Shown: piece after piece, positions 51,894-58,589 of the stretch | Layout of the letters: each line of letters begins with the position of its first letter | How positions within the stretch are numbered: the stretch's first letter is position 1 | Assembly: GCA_016212515.1 (NCBI GenBank) | Contig: JACRFZ010000099.1 | Location: forward strand, 1 to 58,589 | Length of the DNA: 58,589 bases | Source: Candidatus Melainabacteria bacterium | GTDB taxonomy: Bacteria; Cyanobacteriota; Vampirovibrionia; Obscuribacterales; Obscuribacteraceae | Direction of reading: 5' to 3' | Position numbers and translations under genes: made by a program | The notes under the pieces: model-generated | Seen by the model: only the letters and a program-made list of their open reading frames with translations | What the model was told of the DNA's origin: nothing | The model's database searches: none

Positions 51894-53534
51894 TTAAGGG
51901 CTTGCCTGGGCCTGTTCTCCGAAGTAAATCTCCGTCAGTCTGGCGAAGCGCAATTCTCCCAGGTGCTGTCCGTAGCCGGTGCCCGGCTGCCACATGATAT
52001 TGCCGTAGACATCGGTATAGTGTTTCACCGTGGGTGAACTGCCTCCCACCACATAGCACCAGCAAAAGTTGGGCTTGTCTCTCATTTTGTCTTCCTGCAT
52101 CACCAGCTTTTCCAAACCGTCCGGCGGATTGTCTGGATTGAGCCAGGATGGCAGGTCGCCTTTGGATGAGCCGATCTTGATGGTGGGGTCGGTTTTGTCC
52201 GGGGAATTATAGGTGGGATAGATAAAATACTTGCTGGGAGGCAGGGAGCCATCGGCATTATTCTTAGTGAAGACCTGGCTTTCCAGCAGTTTCATGAGCT
52301 TTTCCATGGAAAAGGCGGGATCTATCTCTTGCACCCTTTGCACTAGCTTTTTGAAGGCGCTATTGTGATTGCCGGGCACGGCGTTGATTACATCGAGAAG
52401 GGTGGAGGCGGCACTGTATTCATTGCCGAGGCTGGCGTTGCCGTACAATTTGCCGCCCGTGGAGAGAGGAAAGTCTTTAATCTCTTTCTGCTCTTCGGTT
52501 TTGAAGCCATAAGTGGTTTCCTTTATCTTCTTGCCTTCCACATACCATTTGGCGGTATTGCCAATCTGAATGGTGACGAAAGAGTAGGGAATAGCCACAT
52601 TGTACGACCGTTGCGGATTGGCTACGGCGCACGCTACTGCCGTCAGTTTGCCTGCCGGTGCCTCTACTTCTCCATAGCGCTTGAAGGCATTGGGCAAAGG
52701 TGAATAGCTCGAACCGGTGGGCTTGACCGCGCTATTGCTCTCGAAATAAGCATCGTCAATGAGGTGGGGCATTTCGCCCTGCCGGAAGCTTGTGAAGCAG
52801 AAATCTTTTTCATTGGCTTTCATCGGAACATAGCCGCTGAAGAATGATTTGCCGCCGAATTTTCTGGATTTTGGCGAAACACTGCCTGGCATTTGCCCGC
52901 CGCTGAAGGATAGATTGCTTTCGGCCCCCCGGTCTACCATAGCGATGGAGCAAGTTTCTACTTTCGAGCGCTCTACCTTTGTGCCTTCGCCCAGCATGCG
53001 AGCTTCTCTTTGATGGGCCAGTTGCTGAAAATACATATTGAGCACATTGTCGCTTGATACCTGATTGAAGAGATCGTCGTTGAGGGTGCGAGCCAGCGCG
53101 TAGGCGCCGTCGGCCCCGGCCTGGGTGTCGGAATTTGCCTGCCCGTCGGCTTTCATGGCTTCAGCATTGGCATTGATGAGATAGGCTTTGCCCCAGATGC
53201 GATTGACATTGCTGAGGCTGACACTACCGGTAGAGTCACCAACGTCTTTGAATTTATCCGTAACCGGTATTTTTACTTCGACGATACGCTTGGATATATT
53301 GAGCACCCCGGCATCTACGGCGTTGCGCACCTGTCTGGAGCCGCCCATCAGCATGCTCAGTTGGAAGAGACCGAAGATGCAGGCGATGAGCAGGAAGGCA
53401 CTGACGATTACGAGACCGAGGGCGGCGCCTCGCGTTTGTCTAATGCCTTTTTGTTGCTTCCGCTGCCTCCGCTGGTTTTGCTGCTTCCGCCGGCTCAGCT
53501 TGTTCTGTTTAATTGAATGTAGAAAATTGTTCAT
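51894..53534 (-). CDS. TadG-like pilus assembly protein
   Basis: 546 residues. The very basic N-terminus (KQNKLSRRKQQNQRRQRKQQKG) precedes RGAALGLVIVSAFLLIACIFGLFQLSMLMGGSRQVRNAVDAGVLNISK, the Tad-type prepilin-like membrane segment with a downstream Ala-rich helix. A large extracytoplasmic region follows with several cysteines and aromatic residues (FCWCYVVGG). This is the layout of TadG-like subunits of Flp/Tad pili. ATG 53534 overlaps the stop of the TadE-like gene (ATGA), so the two are translationally coupled. A longer frame to 53801 lies in another gene's coding region and is not used. Confidence 0.78.
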   Translation of the reverse strand: MNNFLHSIKQNKLSRRKQQNQRRQRKQQKGIRQTRGAALGLVIVSAFLLIACIFGLFQLSMLMGGSRQVRNAVDAGVLNISKRIVEVKIPVTDKFKDVGDSTGSVSLSNVNRIWGKAYLINANAEAMKADGQANSDTQAGADGAYALARTLNDDLFNQVSSDNVLNMYFQQLAHQREARMLGEGTKVERSKVETCSIAMVDRGAESNLSFSGGQMPGSVSPKSRKFGGKSFFSGYVPMKANEKDFCFTSFRQGEMPHLIDDAYFESNSAVKPTGSSYSPLPNAFKRYGEVEAPAGKLTAVACAVANPQRSYNVAIPYSFVTIQIGNTAKWYVEGKKIKETTYGFKTEEQKEIKDFPLSTGGKLYGNASLGNEYSAASTLLDVINAVPGNHNSAFKKLVQRVQEIDPAFSMEKLMKLLESQVFTKNNADGSLPPSKYFIYPTYNSPDKTDPTIKIGSSKGDLPSWLNPDNPPDGLEKLVMQEDKMRDKPNFCWCYVVGGSSPTVKHYTDVYGNIMWQPGTGYGQHLGELRFARLTEIYFGEQAQASP

Positions 53535-53968
53535 ATGGGAGCGGGTGTGGCAACAATGGGTTGAATGGAATCGGCGTGACATTCCAGCTCGGAAAGAAAG
53601 GGCATCGGCACCGGCATCGCTACTTGCATGGTGGTACCGATGGTGACTTGCCCCCGGGCCAGATCGTAGTCGACCTTGCTGACTGTGACACTCTTGATGA
53701 TGGAAGACAATTTGGCCCTGGCAAGGGAGTTCTCGGCTGCCTTCCTGGCATTCTGTTCGTTTGCCTGAGCGGCTGCCGCTCGGGCGGCAAGTTCGGCCCA
53801 CTGTTCGTTTGATTGTGAGGTCGACACTACCGCTACCAGGTTCACGGCCATCAGTCCCAATGGAATAATGACGATGAAGCCGGTGAGCGCTTCGATGAGA
53901 GTCTGACCGCTCTTGCCACCGCCCCCGGCTCTTCTCAGTTTTCGTTTGTTGAAATTACACTTGATCAT
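53531..53968 (-). CDS. TadE/TadF-like pilus protein 2
   Basis: 145 residues. Basic N-terminus (KCNFNKRKLRRAGGGGKSGQTLIEALTGFIVIIPLGLMAVNLVAVV): a prepilin-like G-QTLIE hydrophobic stretch typical of TadE-like pseudopilins. The remaining domain is soluble with an Ala/Gln-rich helix (WAELAARAAAAQANEQNARKAAENSLARA) and a short beta-like end. Minor pilin-like subunit role by family. It overlaps the TadG-like gene by four bases (ATGA). Confidence 0.8.
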   Translation of the reverse strand: MIKCNFNKRKLRRAGGGGKSGQTLIEALTGFIVIIPLGLMAVNLVAVVSTSQSNEQWAELAARAAAAQANEQNARKAAENSLARAKLSSIIKSVTVSKVDYDLARGQVTIGTTMQVAMPVPMPFLSELECHADSIQPIVATPAPI

Positions 53969-53982
53969 GGCGACATCTGAGG

Positions 53983-54465
53983 CTAGTAGGCTAGGAAGCG
54001 AGGATTTTCCAGCATCCTGGAACTGCTGATGGTGTATGTGGCAGGTGCCCCCAGCCCCGGGATGACGGTGAAAAAGGGAATTGTCAAAAAGGGCTTGACC
54101 GTCACATGGGTGGTGACGGTGACATAAACATTACTGGCGTCGTTGTCGTAGCTTACTTCCGTGACCGGCAGGTCGACAATGCTAGCCAGTCCGCCGGCGA
54201 TGGAGCTGACATAATTTTGGGGAATAGCCAGGCAGACGGGACCTTCCGGATCTTGGGCCTGGGATTTGGGAATCTTGGCTGCTTGCCTGAGTTGCAGATC
54301 GTTCAAGGAGACCGAGCTTACATAGCCGAAGCCCATGCCGATAATGTCGAGCACCGGAAAAACAGCAAAAATGAAAAGTAGAAAGAAAGCCGGGCCGAAT
54401 TCGGCCAGGGAGGCTCCTCGCTCTCTTTTGCGCTTAAATTTGGCGCCCAACTTCAATAAGACCAT
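53983..54465 (-). CDS. TadE-like pilus protein 1
   Basis: 160 residues. RERGASLAEFGPAFFLLFIFAVFPVLDIIGMGFGYVSS is the TadE-type N-terminal segment (G-x-x-x-x-EF with a hydrophobic helix). The rest is a small extracytoplasmic domain (VYVTVTTHVTVKPFLTIPFFTVIPGLGAPATYTISSS). Likely pseudopilin subunit. Fourteen bases separate it from the next TadE-like gene. The small membrane-protein gene at 54545-54760 lies just upstream on the same strand. Confidence 0.78.
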   Translation of the reverse strand: MVLLKLGAKFKRKRERGASLAEFGPAFFLLFIFAVFPVLDIIGMGFGYVSSVSLNDLQLRQAAKIPKSQAQDPEGPVCLAIPQNYVSSIAGGLASIVDLPVTEVSYDNDASNVYVTVTTHVTVKPFLTIPFFTVIPGLGAPATYTISSSRMLENPRFLAY

Positions 54466-54544
54466 GGCTGTATCCAGAGCTACAATCTGAATATACCACC
54501 CATCTGTAAAGGAACTGTGAGGGCGAAGCGCCTCGATGCGGAGA

Positions 54545-54760
54545 TCAGGTCCAGATATCCGGTTCCTGCCTGAGCACGAAAGTAGTGAGTCCGAAGAGCA
54601 AGCAGACTAGACCCGGAATTATCAGAATCCAACTGGCCAGGAGCCTGGTGGGGTCGCCGCTGCCGTCGTCTCTGCTGAGCAGGTAGGCCAGAACCAGAAT
54701 GATGACTCCCATGACCGTTTGCCATAGGAAAGCGAGCTTTTTCTGTTCGGAAAGATGCAT
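54545..54760 (-). CDS. Small two-span membrane protein
   Basis: 71 residues. Two spans (LWQTVMGVIILVLAYLLS and LASWILIIPGLVCLLFGLTTFVL) with a short polar loop and a short C-terminal tail (RQEPDIWT). AAGG lies a few bases before the ATG at 54760. It is the first gene of the run that leads into the TadE/TadE/TadG-like genes, though its link to pilus assembly is only positional. Confidence 0.58.
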   Translation of the reverse strand: MHLSEQKKLAFLWQTVMGVIILVLAYLLSRDDGSGDPTRLLASWILIIPGLVCLLFGLTTFVLRQEPDIWT

Positions 54761-54916
54761 AGACCTTCACTCCTGCGGACCGCTCTAGTGTATGTCCGGC
54801 ATCAGGCAGGCACTTCCCCCCTGAGAGTGATTTTGCCGGGATGTCCATAGTTCTAAAGACTGATTTTGCTTGGGGCTTGATTTGGGGATTAGCCACACCC
54901 TATTCCGGCAAATGGA

Positions 54917-57085
54917 TCAAGGCGCGTCCAGAAAGTCGGTATAGTCAGGCACATCTTCTCCTGAATTTTCGAATCGGCCGCCACGGCTGCTCATCTCTCG
55001 CTGCAAGAGCGCTGCCAGGCGGGGGCTATTGTGCAGATCTACGGCAAGATAGCGCAGTTCCTTCATTTGCTTGATTGTGTCGACGGATGCGGCTGTCAGT
55101 GCCGCTTTACCCAAGTGCAGTCGCTTCAGGTGGTTCAGTTTGGCAAGGGCAGCCAGACCCTTGTCGTCTATGCCGCAGCTACGCAGTTCCAGTGTGGAAA
55201 GTTTGGAAAGGGAAACTATTTCGCGCAGGCTTTCGCTATTGAGTGTACTGTTGTCGAAACGAAGAGCCACCAGGTTCTTGCAGCTTTTCAATTGTGGTAT
55301 CAGTCTGTTCAAGTCTGCCTGTGAAATTTCATCTATGCACAGACGAACTATGGGAGAGTCTTGAAAGATTGTGCCGTAAGTGTCGTTCTTAAACAGTTTA
55401 GTGTTGCTCAAGTCCAGGCTTTTCAGTTCCGGATTGTGGCTGATATTCACCAGCGGACCTTCCAGACGGGAGTTTCGGAAGCTCAAGCTGCGCACCTTCA
55501 AGGTGGGATTGTTGGTGTGTATCAGCATTTCTTCCGTAACTTCTATATTCTCCGGAAAGCTTATTTCCCAGATGTGTAGGGCTAAAAGTACGCTCCACCT
55601 CTCAGTTTTTTCCAGGAACCAGGTGTTTGGCTTGAAGACAAGTTTTTTATCGGTGGGAAATGTCAACTTGCCTCTGGCCGATACTAATTCTTCCCCCAGC
55701 ACACCGACTTTGCCTATGCCGTGTTTGGGGAAATTCATTTTGCTGACTTTTGTACCGTTCGGTAGGACTTCCTGACTAACGTCGATGCCGGGAAGCTCTT
55801 TCGGAAGCTTTTTGTAGTCTTCATCGGGAATAATCGAAGTTAGCTCGACTTTGGGGACGGCTTGGGCTTGATCTGTCGGTGGAGGAGCAGCTTTTGTAAG
55901 AAAGTGTGTGACCGCCAGAGTGGTGCCGGCCAGTACGGCTACAACCGCCAGGGCTATGGCTGTGATTAGCACGTATTGCCGCCCTTCTTGCTTGAGGCTT
56001 TCAGGGATTGGCGGCGTGGAGTTCTCCTGGCTGGATTTTTTGCAGCGGATGCCACGGATGTTGGTATTGCGCTGCGTAACGGATTGCATGGGCTGTAGAT
56101 CTACAGTGGCAGTGTCCTTGAGCGTCTCAAGCAGATCTGTCAGTTCCTGTTTTACCTCTTTCATGGAGGCGATGCGCTTTTCGGGATCTTTAACGAGCAT
56201 GCGCCTGACCAGCCCTTCCAGGCGCTGGGGGTAGCGGCTGCCGATGTCTACGTCGGCTAAATTGGGCGGGTTTTCTTGCTGGTGTCTGGTGAGGGTGTCG
56301 ACAATGTTCTCACCCAGAAACGGCGGCTTCTCCGTCAGGCATTCAAAAAGTGTGCAGCCCAGGGAATAAATGTCGCTTCTGGCATCAATATCAGCTCCCA
56401 TGGCTTGTTCTGGGCTCATGTAGAGCGGGCTGCCGAAGACCAGACCGGCGCTGGTCAGTCTCTGGTTCTCACTTGTGGCTAGTTTGGCAATGCCGAAGTC
56501 TACCAGTTTTGCCACCGGTCTTTTCGGGTCATCGTCGTTCAGATGAATATTGGCCGGTTTGATATCGCGGTGCACCACCCCGCACTGGTGGGCGTGCTCG
56601 AGGGCGCCGGCTACCTGGATGAAGACTTGCAGTGTCAGACGCAGGGGCATGGCTCCGCCTCTGGACAGCCTCTCCGCCAAGTCGGCACCGGTGAGAAGTT
56701 CCATCGCGTAGTAAGGGCGGTTGTCTTCGGCTATACCGAAGTCATAAATGCGGATGATATTGGCGTGTTCCAACCGACCGATAGACTGTGCTTCCCTCTG
56801 AAACCTGAGCCAGGCTTCTTGATCGATCTGTTCGGAGCGAAAGGTCTTGAGCGCCAGGTCTTTACCCAGGGTCATATGGTGCACTCTGTAGACGGTGCCC
56901 ATGCCGCCTTCACCCAGGAAGCCTACCACCTGGAACTTGCCGTCAATTACGTGACCTGGCGTGTAGGTACGATTGGGAAGCGCCCGCTCTGAAGCCTGAT
57001 CCAGCGTATCCGCAACTGGAGTTGCGACTTTCACTGTTCCAGAGCCCGGTCTGAAGAAGCGGGACTTCTCCTGGTCTTCATCCAT
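54917..57085 (-). CDS. Ser/Thr protein kinase with membrane span and LRR ectodomain
   Basis: 722 residues from ATG 57085. Complete Hanks-type kinase: GEGGMGTVY loop (about 58-66), Lys 80 in LALKTF, HRD 172-174 in VVHRDIKPANI, DFG 196-198, SPEQ. The spans come at about 378-402 (YVLITAIALAVVAVLAGTTLAVTHFL). The outside part has SARGKLTFPTDKKLVFKPN, also seen in the kinase at position 1, and then LRR-like repeats (LKVRSLSFRNSRLEGPL, PELKSLDLSNTKL, CKNLVALRFDNSTLNSESL, LSTLELRSCGIDDKGLAALAKLNHLKRLHLGKAAL). The signal and targets are unknown. Confidence 0.95.
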   Translation of the reverse strand: MDEDQEKSRFFRPGSGTVKVATPVADTLDQASERALPNRTYTPGHVIDGKFQVVGFLGEGGMGTVYRVHHMTLGKDLALKTFRSEQIDQEAWLRFQREAQSIGRLEHANIIRIYDFGIAEDNRPYYAMELLTGADLAERLSRGGAMPLRLTLQVFIQVAGALEHAHQCGVVHRDIKPANIHLNDDDPKRPVAKLVDFGIAKLATSENQRLTSAGLVFGSPLYMSPEQAMGADIDARSDIYSLGCTLFECLTEKPPFLGENIVDTLTRHQQENPPNLADVDIGSRYPQRLEGLVRRMLVKDPEKRIASMKEVKQELTDLLETLKDTATVDLQPMQSVTQRNTNIRGIRCKKSSQENSTPPIPESLKQEGRQYVLITAIALAVVAVLAGTTLAVTHFLTKAAPPPTDQAQAVPKVELTSIIPDEDYKKLPKELPGIDVSQEVLPNGTKVSKMNFPKHGIGKVGVLGEELVSARGKLTFPTDKKLVFKPNTWFLEKTERWSVLLALHIWEISFPENIEVTEEMLIHTNNPTLKVRSLSFRNSRLEGPLVNISHNPELKSLDLSNTKLFKNDTYGTIFQDSPIVRLCIDEISQADLNRLIPQLKSCKNLVALRFDNSTLNSESLREIVSLSKLSTLELRSCGIDDKGLAALAKLNHLKRLHLGKAALTAASVDTIKQMKELRYLAVDLHNSPRLAALLQREMSSRGGRFENSGEDVPDYTDFLDAP

Positions 57086-57206
57086 AGTGGTAAGCGCAGA
57101 TTCCCGACGGTGCCAGCTCTCATTATTCCCTGATCCGCAAGGCGGCAATCGAGGATGTGTAGGTTTATAGCCATTTTGGCTGGGGACGCATTGATAGGCG
57201 GAGAAT

Positions 57207-57446
57207 TTACGTCATCACGCCAAGGATTTGCAGGCTTAGCAAGAAGCCGATCGCGACAAGAAAGAATAGAAGAATTAGCAGACCCAGGCAACCAATCCAG
57301 ATCAGGAGGTATTGCAGGTATCGCACCAAGCGGTACTGATTGCGTTTGACTCGTTTAAAGAATACTGAGGTCAGTAGCGGAAGAGCAACAAGGGAGCTAA
57401 TTAAATAGATAAAGCAGAAGATGGGAATTAAAGTATTGAGTCTCAT
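57207..57446 (-). CDS. Small two-span membrane protein
   Basis: 79 residues. Span 1 (LIPIFCFIYLISSLVALPLLTSVFF), a basic loop (KRVKRNQYRLVRY) and span 2 (YLLIWIGCLGLLILLFFLVAIGFLLSL). AGGA precedes the ATG at 57446. No family. It is 121 bases upstream of the kinase gene on the same strand. Confidence 0.6.
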   Translation of the reverse strand: MRLNTLIPIFCFIYLISSLVALPLLTSVFFKRVKRNQYRLVRYLQYLLIWIGCLGLLILLFFLVAIGFLLSLQILGVMT

Positions 57447-57550
57447 GGTCCTATCCGCAGTCTCGTGCCCTCAATCGAAAGTAGCACAAGTAGCAACGGT
57501 TTGACCAAAATCGAGGAAAATGGCGGCAGTTTTGATGATGGTGGTTGTGC

Positions 57551-58339
57551 ATGAAATTCAGAAGGCGCTTACTAGTGACGGGGCTATGTTCGTTACTATT
57601 ATTGCTGCCGGAACGCTCGTTCTCATCTGACGCAGCCGATAATGTGAGCACAACTGTTTCCATCGAGAAGGAGCCTTCCGCAATTACTCCTGGTGAAGTC
57701 AGCTTTATGCACCCTGTGCTCCTCACCCGGGCCGGTCAATGCTTGAAAGACAGCCTCTCATGGGAGATTCTCAGGGAACTCTCGCAGTATCCTAGTCCTT
57801 ACATACACAATCCGACAAAGCAGATACCCGCCTCTTATTGGCGTCGTTACTTCGAGGCGGCAGAGGGGGCGGCGGCCGAACAATTTTGTAAAAAGGTAGT
57901 AAATGAGCGGCAGGGGAGGATTATAGAACTTATTGGGAAGCCAATTTTCTCCGGTGTGCCGTTTCGAGAATGGACCTGGTGTAAAGATGCAGAGGAGGTC
58001 TCTATCTATGAGTTTGGCGGTCTGAGGATTCCTGTCTTCGTCTTGTTCAAGGGCGGAAAGTGCATGCGCTCGGGACTTTTCTCTGCTGACGACTTCTCGA
58101 CTTATGTTGAGTGGAAGGGTAAGCAGATCGTGCGCTTCAGTCAGGGTAAGGACTTTATGAAAGTAATTGAAGAGTTTGGCTGCCCTGATCTTCTGCTTGA
58201 TGCCTATAATCACGAATTATCTGGAACTCCGATTGAAGATGCCCAGGCGCTTTACTTTGTTGTGCCAGGTCAGGCCGCTGTCTTGGACATAAAAGCAAGA
58301 AAGGTGGTTCGGGCATCCTTTGGTTTGATGGTGCACTAG
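57551..58339 (+). CDS. Secreted hypothetical protein
   Basis: 262 residues from ATG 57551 (in-frame TTG at 57545 adds two). Signal peptide (RRLLVTGLCSLLLLLPERSFSSDA). The mature part has YWRRYFEAAEGAAAEQFCKKVVNERQGRIIELIGKP, FREWTWCKDAEEVSIYEFGGLRIPVFVLFKGGKCMRSGLF and a C-terminal FMKVIEEFGCPDLLLDAYNHEL region. Four or five cysteines could form disulphides. The pattern of small beta-strands around IxxLxGxP resembles SmpA/BamE-type lipoprotein folds only loosely, so I do not assign it. Confidence 0.6.
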   Translation: MKFRRRLLVTGLCSLLLLLPERSFSSDAADNVSTTVSIEKEPSAITPGEVSFMHPVLLTRAGQCLKDSLSWEILRELSQYPSPYIHNPTKQIPASYWRRYFEAAEGAAAEQFCKKVVNERQGRIIELIGKPIFSGVPFREWTWCKDAEEVSIYEFGGLRIPVFVLFKGGKCMRSGLFSADDFSTYVEWKGKQIVRFSQGKDFMKVIEEFGCPDLLLDAYNHELSGTPIEDAQALYFVVPGQAAVLDIKARKVVRASFGLMVH

Positions 58340-58589
58340 AACCAGTGCCGGCAACTAGCGTTTACCTGGCACTGCTTTACTTAAGCGGAGGAGGATTGGA
58401 TTTTCAGTTAACTCATTTGGCCAGCGGTATCAGGCAGATAATCACGGTGATTGAATCACTTAAGGTCTTGACACTATTCAGGCTGATTGCGAAGGGAACC
58501 GGGGTTTTGTCTACTAGCAATCTCAGCGTACATCCGCTTTTTGGCTCAGGGGACAACGACAGACTCTCCTGAAGGTACAGGTCAAATGC

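Noticed and set aside
53535..53801. N-terminal extension of the TadG-like gene
   Set aside because: The extra 89 codons lie in another frame inside the TadE-like gene and translate to a Cys/His/Arg-rich sequence with no signal or pilin segment.
58345..58572. A 75-codon frame at the right edge
   Set aside because: GTG start without a ribosome-binding site, no motif, and a TTGACA-like sequence inside it; more likely intergenic. The last 250 bases otherwise show only a CAGTGCC/GGCACTG dyad.

Overview
The window is chromosomal DNA of a moderately GC-rich bacterium with dense genes on both strands. It shows no rRNA, tRNA, CRISPR array, phage module or insertion sequence that I can support. Three features together suggest the Obscuribacterales-type Melainabacteria/Vampirovibrionia (non-photosynthetic relatives of Cyanobacteria) or a similar lineage: several Ser/Thr kinases with a membrane span and a leucine-rich tail, many secreted TPR proteins, and many lineage-specific small secreted or membrane proteins. 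This is an inference from gene style, not from a marker gene.

Layout. 1-6.9 kb: a kinase/LRR receptor cut by the left edge, a nucleotide-sugar dehydratase, a secreted transglutaminase-like protein and a second kinase/LRR receptor with a duplicated cysteine module at its N-terminus. 7-13 kb: phosphoglucomutase, a tandem universal stress protein, three small secreted or membrane proteins and a CPA1 Na+/H+ antiporter. 13-19.4 kb: a cupin, GNAT acetyltransferase, a pair of exported TldD-type proteins (one with intact metal ligands, one without) and a Spy/LTxxQ protein with a collagen-like Gly-Gly-Pro tract. 19.5-27.2 kb: trans-aconitate methyltransferase, a GtrB-like glycosyltransferase, an orphan OmpR-type regulator, a membrane-anchored calpain-like protease, a Rieske oxygenase behind a small secreted protein, and a YedK/HMCES-type SRAP protein. 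27.2-36.9 kb: TPR proteins, an alpha/beta hydrolase, a 15-bp tandem repeat, a diiron protein with a candidate operator and a downstream TetR gene, an M28 peptidase, a zinc-ribbon protein and an EF-hand protein. 37-47 kb: a J-domain-like membrane protein, small unknowns, a class V aminotransferase divergent from an XRE regulator with a probably leaderless promoter, a membrane-protein pair, and a protein with four tandem MshEN/GspE-N-like repeats. 47-58.6 kb: DUF1223 protein, prolyl oligopeptidase, a TadE/TadE/TadG-like pilus group, a third kinase/LRR receptor and two more small proteins.

How genes may work together. The three receptor kinases share a cytoplasmic kinase, one membrane span, a short conserved ectodomain segment and an LRR-like tail, so they probably form one sensory family. 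The exported TldD pair is probably an active/inactive heteromeric protease. The Tad-type genes supply minor pilin-like subunits, but the ATPase and platform genes are not in the window. The diiron gene and TetR gene, and the XRE gene and its downstream partner, are two small regulated modules with visible palindromic sites. Only one stretch longer than 300 bases (30,469-31,118) lacks a confident gene; it holds the 15-bp repeat and the diiron-gene promoter.
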